Source: DASUBV01 sp035763085 (GTDB lineage Bacteria > Actinomycetota > Actinomycetes > Streptosporangiales > Streptosporangiaceae). Taken from it: 44,795 nt of DNA. The translations under genes and the position numbers were made by a program. Shown here in pieces: positions 1-8,021 of the stretch. Below the pieces are notes generated by a model. It saw only the letters and a program-made list of their open reading frames with translations. It did not search any database and was not told the origin of the DNA. Location: contig DASUBV010000399.1 of the NCBI GenBank assembly GCA_035763085.1, positions 1 through 44,795 of the forward strand. Direction: 5' to 3'. How positions within the stretch are numbered: position 1 is the first letter of the stretch; each line of letters begins with the position of its first letter.

Positions 1-1119
1 CCCGATGAGGTCAGCTTCGGCCGGGGCGCGGCGGGCGAGCCGGCGGGGGGCGCGCCGCCCGGCGGTGACCGGGCCGCCCCGGCCGGGCGGGCGCAGGGCG
101 GCTCGCCCCGCCCGGGCGGCTCCGGCACGCCCGCGGCAGCCGGCGCGCAGGCCGCACGCGCGGCCGGGCCGGACGCCGCTGCGGGCGCGGACGCGGCGAT
201 TGCCACCCGCGGGCTGACCAAGCGGTTCCGCGGCGGGCAGCTGGCCGTCGACAGCCTCACCCTGCACGTGCCGCGCGGCAGCGTCTACGGGTTTCTCGGG
301 CCGAACGGCTCGGGCAAGACCACCACCATCCGCATGCTGCTCGGCCTGGTGGCGCCGACGAGCGGCAGTCACCAGCTGTTCGGCGTGACCATGCCCGAGG
401 GGGCCGGGGCGGTGCTGCCGCGGGTGGGCTCGCTGGTTGAGGGCCCGGCCTTCTACTCGTTCCTGTCCGGGCCGGCCAACCTGGCCCGCTACGACGCCGC
501 CGACCGGACCGCCGACCCGCGCACGGCTGCCGCCCGGATCGGCGAGGCACTGGAGCGAGTCGGCCTCACCGCGGCCGGCGCCAAGCATTACCGGGCTTAC
601 TCGCTGGGCATGAAGCAGCGCCTGGCCATCGCGGCGGGGCTGCTGCGGCCGCGCGACCTGATGATCCTGGACGAGCCCACCAACGGCCTGGACCCGCAGG
701 GCACCCGTGAGGTGCGCGCCCTGATCCGCCAGATCGCCGCCGGCGGGACGACCGTGTTCGTCTCCTCGCACCTGCTCGCCGAGGTCGAGCAGATCTGCTC
801 GCATGTCGGCGTGATGCGGGCCGGGCAGCTGGTCTTCGAGGGCAGCCTCGACCAGCTTGCCAGCCGGGGCGCGCCGCGCATCCGGGTCCGCACTCCGGAC
901 CCCGGCCCGGCCGCCGAGGTGCTGGCCGGCCTCGGGCTCGCCGACATTCAGTGCCAGGACAGTCAGGTCAGCGCCCAGCTCGGGGACGAGCTGCCCGAGG
1001 ACGTGTGCGCCCGGCTGGTCCGCTCCGGGGTCCGGGTCGCCGGGCTGGAGACGCCGCGGCCCAGCCTGGAAGACCTGTTCGTCGAGCTCACCGGGGAGGG
1101 CTTCGATGTCAACGGGTGA
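1..1119 (+). CDS. ABC transporter ATP-binding protein (5'-truncated by the window edge)
   Basis: This is the ATPase subunit of a BcrA/NatA-type ABC exporter. The frame is open from the first base and has no start codon before the ABC domain, so the true start lies outside the window. A visible stretch of about 60 residues rich in Gly, Ala and Pro precedes the ATPase core, which begins near position 200. Walker A (GPNGSGKT) lies at about 301-324, the signature is YSLGMKQRLAIA, and Walker B is LMILDEPTNGLDP with an H-loop (SSHLL). The C-terminal part after the H-loop is typical of drug and lantibiotic exporters. It overlaps the next gene, its membrane partner, by 14 bp, which implies translational coupling. 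The substrate cannot be read from the sequence. Confidence 0.93.
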   Translation, partial: PDEVSFGRGAAGEPAGGAPPGGDRAAPAGRAQGGSPRPGGSGTPAAAGAQAARAAGPDAAAGADAAIATRGLTKRFRGGQLAVDSLTLHVPRGSVYGFLGPNGSGKTTTIRMLLGLVAPTSGSHQLFGVTMPEGAGAVLPRVGSLVEGPAFYSFLSGPANLARYDAADRTADPRTAAARIGEALERVGLTAAGAKHYRAYSLGMKQRLAIAAGLLRPRDLMILDEPTNGLDPQGTREVRALIRQIAAGGTTVFVSSHLLAEVEQICSHVGVMRAGQLVFEGSLDQLASRGAPRIRVRTPDPGPAAEVLAGLGLADIQCQDSQVSAQLGDELPEDVCARLVRSGVRVAGLETPRPSLEDLFVELTGEGFDVNG

Positions 1120-2026
1120 CCTGGCCACGACGGGCCGCCCGGCGGCGGGTGAGCCCCCGGCCGGCGGCGCGGCGGCCGGTGCTCCCGCGGCCTGGCAGCC
1201 GTCCGGGCTCCGGGCCTGGCTGCGGCTGTACCGGTCTGAGCTGGGCCTGATCTTCCTGCGCTGGCGCAATATCGCGCTGCTCGGCGTGCTAGCCGCCATC
1301 CCCGTGCTGACCGGCGTCGCTCTCCGGCTGGCCGAGCCGTCCGGCCGCGGCGAGGGCCCGCCCTTCCTCGACCAGGTGGCCGGGAACGGCGTCTTCCTGG
1401 CCTTCCTGGCCCTGACCGTGATGCTGACCCTCGTGCTGCCGCTGGCCATCGCGGTGGTCTCCGGCGACAGCATCGCCGGCGAGGCCGGTCACGGGACCCT
1501 GCGCTACCTGCTCACCGTCCCGGCCGGGCGGACCCGGCTGCTGGCCGTCAAGTACGCGGCGCTGCTGACGTTCTGCCTGGCGAGCTGCGTGCTGATCGCG
1601 GCGGTCGCCCTGGCTACCGGCGCCGCGGCCTTCCCCGTCGGCCCGGTCACCCTGCTGTCCGGGGACACGATCCCGCTGGCCGAGGGGCTGGCGCGGCTGC
1701 TGCTGGTCGCTATCTTCGTGGCCGCCGCCATGGGCGCGCTGGCGGCCATCGGGCTGGCCATCTCCACCTTCACCGAGCACGCCATCGCCGCTATCGCCGC
1801 CACCCTGGTCGTCGCGATCGCCAGCGAGGTGTGCGACACCATCCCGCAGTTCTCGGTCGTGCACCCGTACCTGCCGACCCACTGGTGGCTGTCGTTCGAC
1901 GGGCTGCTGCGGATGCCGGTCGCCTGGGGCGAGGTCGGTCATGGCCTGCTGTCGTTCGGGGTCTACGCCGCCATCTTCGGTGCCATCGCCTGGGCCCGCT
2001 TCACCACCACCGACGTCACCAGCTAG
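1106..2026 (+). CDS. ABC transporter permease (ABC-2 type)
   Basis: This is the membrane subunit that pairs with the preceding ATPase. The ATG at 1106 lies inside the 3' end of the ATPase gene (14-bp overlap), the usual arrangement for such pairs. The 306-residue product has a soluble N-terminal tail of about 45 residues and about six hydrophobic segments: one starting near RWRNIALLGV, one around the VFLAFLALTVMLTLVLP region, and further segments to the C-terminus. The motif GDSIAGEAGHGTLRYLLTVP (permanent-substrate loop with GTLR) is characteristic of the ABC-2 permease family. It probably exports a lipid, peptide or drug. Specificity is unknown. Confidence 0.88.
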   Translation: MSTGDLATTGRPAAGEPPAGGAAAGAPAAWQPSGLRAWLRLYRSELGLIFLRWRNIALLGVLAAIPVLTGVALRLAEPSGRGEGPPFLDQVAGNGVFLAFLALTVMLTLVLPLAIAVVSGDSIAGEAGHGTLRYLLTVPAGRTRLLAVKYAALLTFCLASCVLIAAVALATGAAAFPVGPVTLLSGDTIPLAEGLARLLLVAIFVAAAMGALAAIGLAISTFTEHAIAAIAATLVVAIASEVCDTIPQFSVVHPYLPTHWWLSFDGLLRMPVAWGEVGHGLLSFGVYAAIFGAIAWARFTTTDVTS

Positions 2027-2544
2027 GGCCATCGCCGACCGGCTCGCCCTGTTGCCCTGCCGCCCGGTTGCCCTGCGGCCCGGTTCGCTCTCCGGCCGGG
2101 CTTGCCCGGCTTGCCCTGCGGCCCTGTAGCCCTGCGGTCTGGCTGGCGGCTCCCGATCCCGGCAACGGTGCCTCGCGGTGAACAGCCCACCCCCAGCGGC
2201 CAGCCGCACGGGGTAAAAGCGGCCTGCTATGGCACTGAGGGTTTCCGCTGGCGTCATCGGGGTTCCGTGCCCTTCGGCGCCTTGGATTCGCGACTGTCCC
2301 CGGGTTCCCGCAGTTGGCAATCCGCCTCTCAGCAGCGCCCGAAATGCGGCAAGTTACTAAACAGCACTTTCATGGAACTGTAATAGATAACCAACAGACT
2401 CTGCGGGCGATGGGTCGACGAGCCGGCCGGGTTGAATTAAAGGAGTAGGCCTCACTGGTGACCCCCCACGGGTGGCGCTAAAGCCGCCCAATCGTGCGCT
2501 CGGGCTGGTCTAGAGAATTACGGGGCGCGCAAGACCAGGTGTGC
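2027..2544. other. gene-poor intergenic stretch with tandem repeat and AT-richer segment
   Basis: About 520 bases without a convincing gene. The first part (2051-2141) is a degenerate 16-bp tandem repeat. The part around 2345-2445 is noticeably richer in A and T than its surroundings and probably holds the promoter for the small gene at 2545. A good Shine-Dalgarno-like AAAGGAG at 2439-2445 precedes a GTG with only seven codons before a stop, which I do not call as a gene. Confidence 0.5.
2051..2141. repeat. degenerate 16-bp tandem repeat
   Basis: Units of the form GTTGCCCTGCSGCCCG start at 2051, 2067 and, more diverged, 2083. Two more follow at 2110 and 2126 after an 11-bp irregular unit. 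The array starts 25 bases after the stop of the ABC permease gene. Similar short-period arrays follow or lie near other genes in the window (6784, 11460). They look like slippage-derived intergenic repeats. Confidence 0.7.
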
Positions 2545-2832
2545 ATGGTGGATGTTTCAGCCGTTGTGACCATTAGTGGCTCTATAGTAGCCGCGACAGG
2601 CATCACGATCCGCGGCCTTCTCATATTCCTTGATCGTCAGGGGGACCGGCGCCTCGCCCGGCATGTCTTCGACCAGACCAAGTCGACTGACGCGCTGGCG
2701 GGATACACCAAGCTGCGCCTCGCTCAGCGCCCGCGTTTAGGCCGGAGGAAGGCCGCCGGCAAAGACGACGATGCGGGGCCGCCGGTGCTTCGGCCCGGCG
2801 GTGCTGACAAGCGTGAATCGGACGACCGGTAA
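2545..2832 (+). CDS. small single-pass membrane protein, function unknown
   Basis: This is a 95-residue product with one N-terminal hydrophobic segment (roughly residues 5-28, VVTISGSIVAATGITIRGLLIF), then a charged cytoplasmic tail with the sequence RLARHVFDQTKSTDALAGY. That tail resembles small actinobacterial membrane proteins of unknown function that I recognise only by general form. I chose ATG at 2545 because AGGTG precedes it by six bases. The upstream GTG at 2494 has no ribosome-binding site and would add 17 residues before the membrane segment. No neighbour suggests a role. Confidence 0.5.
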   Translation: MVDVSAVVTISGSIVAATGITIRGLLIFLDRQGDRRLARHVFDQTKSTDALAGYTKLRLAQRPRLGRRKAAGKDDDAGPPVLRPGGADKRESDDR

Positions 2833-3030
2833 GTGTGTCCGGACGACGGTTGTGAAATTGCATTAAGCGCAGCCGGATGGCCGTGCAGCGGTCAGTCAGA
2901 ATGCGCAGCGGCCGGCTAACTCCAACCGGACTTCGTGATCGTCGGGGACGTGGCATGTCCCGTCCGGCCTCGAGTACCGGTGCGGTCGCTGCTGAGCTGA
3001 GCTGGTGGCCGCTGATCGTGGGTTAGTGCT

Positions 3031-3429
3031 GCGGGGGCGGCCGCCGAGGTGCTGCGGCTGACCGGCGGCACGGGCGCCGACCTGGTGCTGGAGTCAGACG
3101 GCGGCACCGCCTTCGGCGCCAGCCTGGCCGCGGCCAGGCGGGTCACCGGCCGGGTCGTCGTCTACGGCGTGGCCGGCGGCGAAGCGGCGATCACCAACTG
3201 GCAGCTGGTGTACCAGCACCAGGTCCAGCTGGTCGGCCTGAACATCGGCATGCTGATCCAGGCCGCGCCGCAGATCTTCGGCGAGCTCATGGGCGAGCTG
3301 CATGCGCTGATGGCCGCCGGGATGCTCACCCCCGGCCAGCCCGCCACCTATGACCTGGCCGACAGCCCGAAGGCGCTCACGGAGCTGGAAACCCGGGCCA
3401 CCGCCGGCAAGCTGGCCCTGCTGCCCTGA
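3031..3429 (+). pseudogene. 3' remnant of a zinc-type alcohol dehydrogenase / quinone oxidoreductase (MDR family)
   Basis: Only the last 130 or so codons of a medium-chain dehydrogenase/reductase are present. They start at the nucleotide-binding part (EVLRLTGGTGADLVLE, the usual ELTGGRGADVVLE region) and run to the natural C-terminus (DLADSPKALTELETRATAGKLALLP). In-frame TGA at 3013 lies just before the homology begins, and nothing in 2833-3030 resembles the missing catalytic N-terminal half in any frame. The zinc ligands and the Rossmann glycine motif are absent, so it cannot be an active enzyme. Whether the fragment is translated from an internal GTG at 3049 is unknown. Confidence 0.7.
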
Positions 3430-3433
3430 AGGC

Positions 3434-4276
3434 TCAGGGCGAACCGGGAGCGGCGATCACTGCTGCCAGGCTGATGATGGCAGCGGCGACGTCGGCCGGG
3501 GCGGCCATGGGATGCAGGTGCGTGCCCGGCAGCTCGGTGACCGGCCAGCCTCGCTCGCGTGCCTGCCCGGCCTCCTGCTGATACCCCGCCGAGAACAGCA
3601 GGTAGCCAGCCGAGACGATGGCCGGGCCGGTTACGGCCGGCAGCGTTTCCTCGAAGAATGACAGCGGCAGCGGCCGGGCGTCGGCCAGCACGGCGGTCCG
3701 GGCCGCCTCGGTGGGGTACAGCTCCGCCGGATCGGCCTCGGGGAACCACTGCGGCCACGGCGGGACGACACCGTCATGGGCGATCTGGCGCAAGTAGGGC
3801 AGAAAGGCGGCGTCTACCACCGGCGTCGGGCCCGCTCGGGCGGGCAGGCCGGCGTCGGCGAAGATGACCGACACCCGCGCGGCCGGGACGGCCGCCCCCA
3901 GCTGCGCGGCGAACGGCCCGGCCCCCGAGTGCACCACCAGCACGACATGATCAGCGCCGTCGCCGCTGCTAGCGCCGCCGCGGGGCCTGCCGCCGCGGCC
4001 GTGGGGCCCGCCGCCGTCGTCGCTGCTCGCACCCCGGGCCGTCCCGGCCAGGGCCTCAGCGACCTGACCGGAGAACCGCGCGACCAGCCGCGGTGCGTAG
4101 GGCGGCTCGCCGGCGGCGAAGCCGGTCAGATCCGCGACAGCCACCCGGTAGCGAGCTGTGCTTCCGTCCGGGGAGCGGGGCAAGGACAGCCCGGCCCCGG
4201 ACAGCTCCGCGGCGACTGGCTGCCAGCTGGCCGGCCCGAGCACGGGGGCATGGACGAGCATGATCAGGTCCGCCAT
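3434..4276 (-). CDS. alpha/beta hydrolase
   Basis: A 280-residue alpha/beta hydrolase. The N-terminus MADLIMLVHAPVLGPASW carries the oxyanion-strand motif. The nucleophile elbow is VVHSGAGPF, in place of the usual GHSxGG, and the likely catalytic histidine is in GTHLHPMAAP near the C-terminus. Between the first strands and the elbow lies an unusual insertion of about 30 residues rich in Gly, Arg, Ser and Asp, probably a flexible loop or repeat expansion. The ATG at 4276 is chosen because upstream codons are low-complexity. It is divergent from dinG with 151 bases between them. Its stop lies four bases beyond the stop of the dehydrogenase remnant, so the two are convergent. The substrate is unknown. 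Confidence 0.8.
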   Translation of the reverse strand: MADLIMLVHAPVLGPASWQPVAAELSGAGLSLPRSPDGSTARYRVAVADLTGFAAGEPPYAPRLVARFSGQVAEALAGTARGASSDDGGGPHGRGGRPRGGASSGDGADHVVLVVHSGAGPFAAQLGAAVPAARVSVIFADAGLPARAGPTPVVDAAFLPYLRQIAHDGVVPPWPQWFPEADPAELYPTEAARTAVLADARPLPLSFFEETLPAVTGPAIVSAGYLLFSAGYQQEAGQARERGWPVTELPGTHLHPMAAPADVAAAIISLAAVIAAPGSP

Positions 4277-4427
4277 AGCGCCAACGTTGCCAGAATGCCG
4301 GCCGGCCCGCGGCCAGGATTCGCCGCGCCCGCCCTGGCTGTCCTCCCGGCCGCGCAAGAGCCCGGCGTGGTCTCGCCGGGCCGTGTTGCCGCCCGCGGCA
4401 GTCACACCGGGGCGATAGCGTTCAGGG

Positions 4428-6788
4428 GTGCCCTCCAGCAAGGCCCCGGCCCGCCGCGCACCGCGCGCTCCCCGCGCGCGGACACCGGCTGATGACCCGG
4501 CTCAGCCGACCCTGGACTCCGCCGACGTCCCTGCTGACACTGCCGCTGAGCCGGACCCCGCCGTGGCAGGAAGCAGCGACAGGGCGACCGGGTCGCCGGC
4601 GGAGCCGCAGGCGGCCACCCCGGCCGAGCCGCAGGCCACCCCGGCCGAGCCCGGCGCTGAGCCGGATGCGCCGCGCAGGGCAGGGCCCGCGGCACGGACC
4701 AGCCGGCGGCCTGTCCGGCTCACCACCCGCTCCGGCAAGCTGCCGCCCGTGGCCGACCTGCTCGCTAGCGCGGTGGCCGCGATCGGCGGTGCGCAGCGTC
4801 CGGGCCAGGTCCAGATGGCCGAGGCCGTGCGCAACACCCTGAAGACCGGCCAGCACCTGGCCGTCCAGGCCGGCACGGGGACCGGCAAGTCGCTGGCCTA
4901 CCTCGTCCCCGCCATCCGGCATGCCGTCGAGCGCGACACCACCGTGGTCGTCTCTACCGCGACGATCGCGCTGCAGCGTCAGCTCATCGACCGGGACCTG
5001 CCGCGGCTGGCCGAGGCGCTGGCGCCCAGCCTCGGCCGCGCGCCGGTGTTCGCGATCCTCAAGGGCCGGCGCAACTACCTGTGCCTGCTGCGCGCCCAGG
5101 GCGAGACCCCGGCCGAGCCGGAGGACACCCTGTTCGACCCGGCCGCCACCTCGGCCGTCGGCCGCCAGGTGAAGCGGCTGCATGAGTGGGCGGCCGAGAC
5201 CAAGACCGGCGACCGGGACGAGCTCGTGCCCGGAGTCGAGGACCGGGCCTGGCGTCAGGTCTCCGTCAGTGCCCAGGAGTGCATCGGGGCCCAGCGGTGC
5301 CCGTTTGGTACTCGCTGTCATTCCGAGCATGCCCGCGAGCTGGCCGGCCACGCGGACATCGTGGTGACCAATCACGCCCTGCTCGCCATCGACGCGATCG
5401 AGAGCTTCGACGTCCTGCCCGAGCACGACATCGTGATCATCGACGAGGCGCACGAGCTCGTCGACCGGGTCACCTCGGTGGCGGCCGACGAGCTGTCCGT
5501 GCCCGGCATCGAGGCCGCCGCCCGGCGCTGCGGCAAGATGGCCGACGAGAAGCTCATCGACGACCTGCGCAAGGCGGGCGAGGGACTCGAGCACGCCGTC
5601 GCCGACCTCCCGGACGGCCGGCTGGACGTCCTGCCCGACCCGCTTGGCGTCGCGCTGGCCGCGGTACGCGACGCCGCGGCCGCCTGCGCCGCGCAGCTGC
5701 GGACCACGGCGGCCGGCGCCGATCAGGACCTGGACCGGGTGTCCGCGGCGCGGGCCGCTGTGGCCCTGCTGGAGCAGATCGGCGGGGCGGCCGGGGAGAT
5801 GCTGAAGGCGTTTGCCGCCGAGATGGCAGCCCGGCCCGACGTGGTGTGGCTGGACCGGCCCGCGCCGGACTCGTCCCGCCCGGTGACGCTGCGGGTCGCC
5901 CCGCTCGAGGTCGGCGGCCTGCTAGCCAGCCGGCTCTTCGGCCGCCAGACGGTCGCGCTGACGTCAGCCACGCTGTCGCTGGGCGGCTCGTTCGAGCCGC
6001 TGGCCCGGCAGTGGGGCCTGCCGCTGGCGGGCGCCGCGGCGCAGCCACCCGGCCCCGCGCCCGAGGGCCCGGGCGGTGACGAGGCTGAGGCGCACTCGCT
6101 GGACTGGACCGGGCTGGATGTCGGCTCGCCGTTCGACCACCCGCGCAGCGGCATCCTGTACGTCGCCCGGCACCTGCCCCCGCCCGGCCGCGACGGCCTG
6201 CCCGAGGCCTACCTGGCCGAGCTGCGGGAGCTGATCACCGCGGCCGGCGGGCGGACCCTCGGGCTGTTCTCGTCCATGCGGGCCGCCAAGCAGGCCGCCG
6301 CCGAGCTGCGCGAGCCGCTCGCCCAGGCCGGCTTCCCGCTGCTGTGCCAGGGCGATGACGCTACCTCGCTGCTGGTCACCAGGTTCGCCGCCGACGAGCC
6401 GACCTGCCTGTTCGGCACGATCTCGCTGTGGCAGGGGGTCGACGTGCCGGGGCCGTCGCTGCAGCTGGTGGTGATCGACCGGATCCCGTTCCCGCGCCCG
6501 GACGACCCGCTGGCCTCGGCCCGGCAGCGGACCGTGGCCGCCCGCGGCGGCAACGGGTTCATGACCGTGGCTGCCGCGCACGCCGCGCTGCTGCTGGCCC
6601 AGGGTTCCGGGCGGCTGCTGCGGACGATGACCGACAAGGGCGTCGTCGCCGTGCTTGACCCGCGGCTGGCGACCGCCCGTTACAGCGGCTTCCTGCGTGC
6701 CTCGCTGCCGCCGTTCTGGGCGACCAGCGACCCCGAGGTGGTGCGCGGCGCGCTGCGCCGGCTGGCGGGCGGGCCGGCGGCCAGCTGA
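4428..6788 (+). CDS. dinG: ATP-dependent DNA helicase, DinG/XPD-like family with Fe-S cluster
   Basis: A 786-residue superfamily 2 helicase of the DinG/XPD group, expected to unwind damaged or structured DNA 5' to 3'. The first 100 residues are an Ala/Pro-rich tail. Walker A (AGTGTGKS) is near residue 147. Four cysteines at about 222, 285, 291 and 297 have the spacing expected of a 4Fe-4S cluster. The DEAH box (IIDEAHELVD) is near residue 339, and the C-terminal motor has LFGTISLWQGVDVPGPSLQLVVIDRIPF and the QGSGRLLR motif VI. The GTG at 4428 is the earliest start and has only a weak ribosome-binding site, so a shorter N-terminus is possible. No LexA-like site is evident upstream. Confidence 0.93.
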   Translation: MPSSKAPARRAPRAPRARTPADDPAQPTLDSADVPADTAAEPDPAVAGSSDRATGSPAEPQAATPAEPQATPAEPGAEPDAPRRAGPAARTSRRPVRLTTRSGKLPPVADLLASAVAAIGGAQRPGQVQMAEAVRNTLKTGQHLAVQAGTGTGKSLAYLVPAIRHAVERDTTVVVSTATIALQRQLIDRDLPRLAEALAPSLGRAPVFAILKGRRNYLCLLRAQGETPAEPEDTLFDPAATSAVGRQVKRLHEWAAETKTGDRDELVPGVEDRAWRQVSVSAQECIGAQRCPFGTRCHSEHARELAGHADIVVTNHALLAIDAIESFDVLPEHDIVIIDEAHELVDRVTSVAADELSVPGIEAAARRCGKMADEKLIDDLRKAGEGLEHAVADLPDGRLDVLPDPLGVALAAVRDAAAACAAQLRTTAAGADQDLDRVSAARAAVALLEQIGGAAGEMLKAFAAEMAARPDVVWLDRPAPDSSRPVTLRVAPLEVGGLLASRLFGRQTVALTSATLSLGGSFEPLARQWGLPLAGAAAQPPGPAPEGPGGDEAEAHSLDWTGLDVGSPFDHPRSGILYVARHLPPPGRDGLPEAYLAELRELITAAGGRTLGLFSSMRAAKQAAAELREPLAQAGFPLLCQGDDATSLLVTRFAADEPTCLFGTISLWQGVDVPGPSLQLVVIDRIPFPRPDDPLASARQRTVAARGGNGFMTVAAAHAALLLAQGSGRLLRTMTDKGVVAVLDPRLATARYSGFLRASLPPFWATSDPEVVRGALRRLAGGPAAS

Positions 6789-6880
6789 CGGCCACACCGC
6801 TGACGGGGACACGGCTGGCGGGGACCCTGTCGGCGGGGATGCCGCTGACGGGGCGCGGCTGGCGGAGGCGCGGCTGACAG
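6784..6880. repeat. 15-bp tandem repeat overlapping the dinG stop codon
   Basis: Six consecutive units of about 15 bp of the form GCTGRCGGGGACRCG begin at 6784, 6799, 6814, 6829, 6844 and 6858, one of them 14 bp long. The dinG stop codon (6786-6788) sits inside the first unit, so the array forms the 3' untranslated region. In one forward frame the array is open and would encode pentapeptide repeats of the ADGDT/AGGDP kind running toward the DUF1203 gene. I regard that as incidental. Confidence 0.75.
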
Positions 6881-6981
6881 CAGGCGGCTCAGGGGGACGC
6901 CGCTGCTCCGGTGCCCGGCCGCCGAACGCGGCGTCAGATTCCCGCCAGACTTTCCGCGGGGCGCCGGCCAGCATCGATGTC

Positions 6982-7518
6982 ATGGCTCCCACTGCATCGA
7001 CCATGACCACGACCATGACCGGGTTCCGGGTATCGGCGATTGACCCGGCCGTGCTGAGCGAACTGCGGATCCGTGATGACGCTGGCCAGCCGCCCCGGCT
7101 GCTAACCGACGACGAGGGCGGCAGTCCGCTGCGCTGCTGCCTGCGCCGGATCGAGCCGGGGGAGCGGGTCGCACTGGTGTCATACGCGCCACTGCGCCGC
7201 TGGGCCAGCCGGACCGGTGCCGACCCCGGCCCGTTCGATGAGGTCGGGCCGGTCTTCATCCATCCAGAGCCGTGCCCGGGGCCGGCCGACAGCACGGCCG
7301 GGTTCCCGCCCGCCCTGGCCAGCGGCCGCTGGATGCTGCGCCAGTACGCGGCGGCGGGGCACATCCTCGGCGGTCACCTGGTGGACCTGGGGCCGGCCGG
7401 AGACGCGGCCGCTGCGAACGCCGCCCTGGCGGCCGCGCTGGCCGAGCCGGGCGTAGCCCTGGTGCATGTCCGCGCGATCGCGTTCGGCTGCTTCCAGTTC
7501 GAGGTCACGCCGGCCTGA
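6982..7518 (+). CDS. DUF1203 domain-containing protein
   Basis: A 178-residue protein matching the DUF1203 pattern: FRVSAIDPAVLSELR at the start, CCLRRIEPGERVALVSYAPL (the CRVSLEDAPVGEE region) in the middle, then the GPVFIHPEPC element and a C-terminal VALVHVRAIAFGCFQFEV strand. The biochemical role of the family is not known to me. Start choice is uncertain: ATG codons at 6982, 7003 and 7015 are all in frame, and the family usually begins close to FRV, which would favour 7015. It lies 193 bases after dinG, separated by the tandem repeat, and is followed by a strong hairpin. Confidence 0.8.
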   Translation: MAPTASTMTTTMTGFRVSAIDPAVLSELRIRDDAGQPPRLLTDDEGGSPLRCCLRRIEPGERVALVSYAPLRRWASRTGADPGPFDEVGPVFIHPEPCPGPADSTAGFPPALASGRWMLRQYAAAGHILGGHLVDLGPAGDAAAANAALAAALAEPGVALVHVRAIAFGCFQFEVTPA

Positions 7519-7538
7519 CCGGCGCAGTCCGGCTGCTA

Positions 7539-7573
7539 CCGCCGGCCCGGGGAGTTCCGCCCGGGGTCGGCGG
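7539..7573 (+). terminator. hairpin after the DUF1203 gene
   Basis: A GC-rich inverted repeat begins 20 bases after the stop codon. CCGCCG (7539-7544) pairs with CGGCGG (7568-7573), and inner CCCGGG blocks flank the AGTTCCG loop, with one mismatch or bulge. There is no T-run, as is common for actinomycete terminators. Confidence 0.55.
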
Positions 7574-7670
7574 TTCTGCGTATGCGGGCCCGAACCGCCG
7601 GCCTGCGCGCCGCGGCGTCGCTTCGCACGGGACTGCCCGCTGGCCCGGCTTAGCGGGCGGGCAAAGAAAA

Positions 7671-7693
7671 GGAGGGGCACACACTTCCCCTCC
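7671..7693. terminator. perfect 7-bp stem between DUF1203 and helR
   Basis: GGAGGGG (7671-7677) and CCCCTCC (7687-7693) form a perfect stem with a 9-base loop. It is preceded by AAAGAAAA and followed by ACTTTAAAT, so it could terminate transcription in either direction. It lies just upstream of the RAE-like palindrome and would insulate helR from the upstream gene. Confidence 0.55.
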
Positions 7694-7716
7694 ACTTTAA
7701 ATCTATAGCACATAGG

Positions 7717-7735
7717 GGGGCTTGCCGCAAGACCC
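7717..7735 (+). promoter_or_regulatory. rifamycin-associated element (RAE)-like palindrome
   Basis: The 19 bases GGGGCTTGCCGCAAGACCC are a near-perfect palindrome (CTTGC-C-GCAAG core, GGG/CCC arms). They match the rifamycin-associated element as I remember it, which precedes rifamycin-inducible resistance genes in actinomycetes, including helR. It lies 286 bases before the helR start I chose and just downstream of the AT-rich CTTTAAATCTATAGCACATA. The match is from memory; no motif scan was done. Confidence 0.75.
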
Positions 7736-7795
7736 GGGTCATGCCCCATAATCGCAGGCCGGACCCATGAACCTACGGAAACGGGAGCCGCCAGA

Positions 7796-8017
7796 GTGCG
7801 TGTTCTGCTGTCCCTGCCCGCCGCGCTGCGAACGGCCCTGGCCGCCGGAGCCCTCGAGCGCGCGGCCGCCGTGGCCGGACCGATCCGAGCGGACGGGGCA
7901 GCGGCTGCCGGACGCTGCTGGCCGGCGCGATCGGCCGTGGCAACGCGCCCGTGCCCGCGTGACCCGTCCGAGACCGGCTTCCCGGACCGCCCGCCCGCGA
8001 CCTACCTTCGGAGCTGA
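7796..8017 (+). CDS. possible leader ORF ahead of helR
   Basis: A 73-codon frame starts with GTG at 7796, eight or so bases after GGGAG, and ends with TGA at 8015-8017, four bases before the helR GTG. The product begins MRVLLSLPAALRTALAAGAL and becomes Arg/Pro/Ala-rich. The spacing would allow translational coupling to helR. I cannot link it to any family, and in such GC-rich DNA an open frame of this length can arise by chance, so it is only a candidate. Confidence 0.25.
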   Translation: MRVLLSLPAALRTALAAGALERAAAVAGPIRADGAAAAGRCWPARSAVATRPCPRDPSETGFPDRPPATYLRS

Positions 8018-8021
8018 TGCC

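Noticed and set aside
2458..2481. Seven-codon ORF after AAAGGAG, as a leader peptide for the small gene at 2545
   Set aside because: It is too short to test, has no dyad or terminator around it, and an SD-GTG pair is likely by chance in this DNA.
6655..6981. Upstream part of the frame that includes DUF1203, with pentapeptide-like repeats
   Set aside because: It begins inside dinG in another frame and the repeats come from the 15-bp DNA array. No ribosome-binding site supports a start there.
5964..7364. 466-codon minus-strand frame opposite dinG and the DUF1203 gene
   Set aside because: Arg/Gly/Gln-rich composition typical of antisense frames in GC-rich DNA; the plus strand has clear homology.
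7767..8021. N-terminal extension of HelR from ATG 7767 giving a Cys/Arg/Pro-rich 85-residue leader
   Set aside because: It has no ribosome-binding site, its composition is unlike HelR, and GTG at 8022 has GGAG at ideal distance and matches the family's usual N-terminus.
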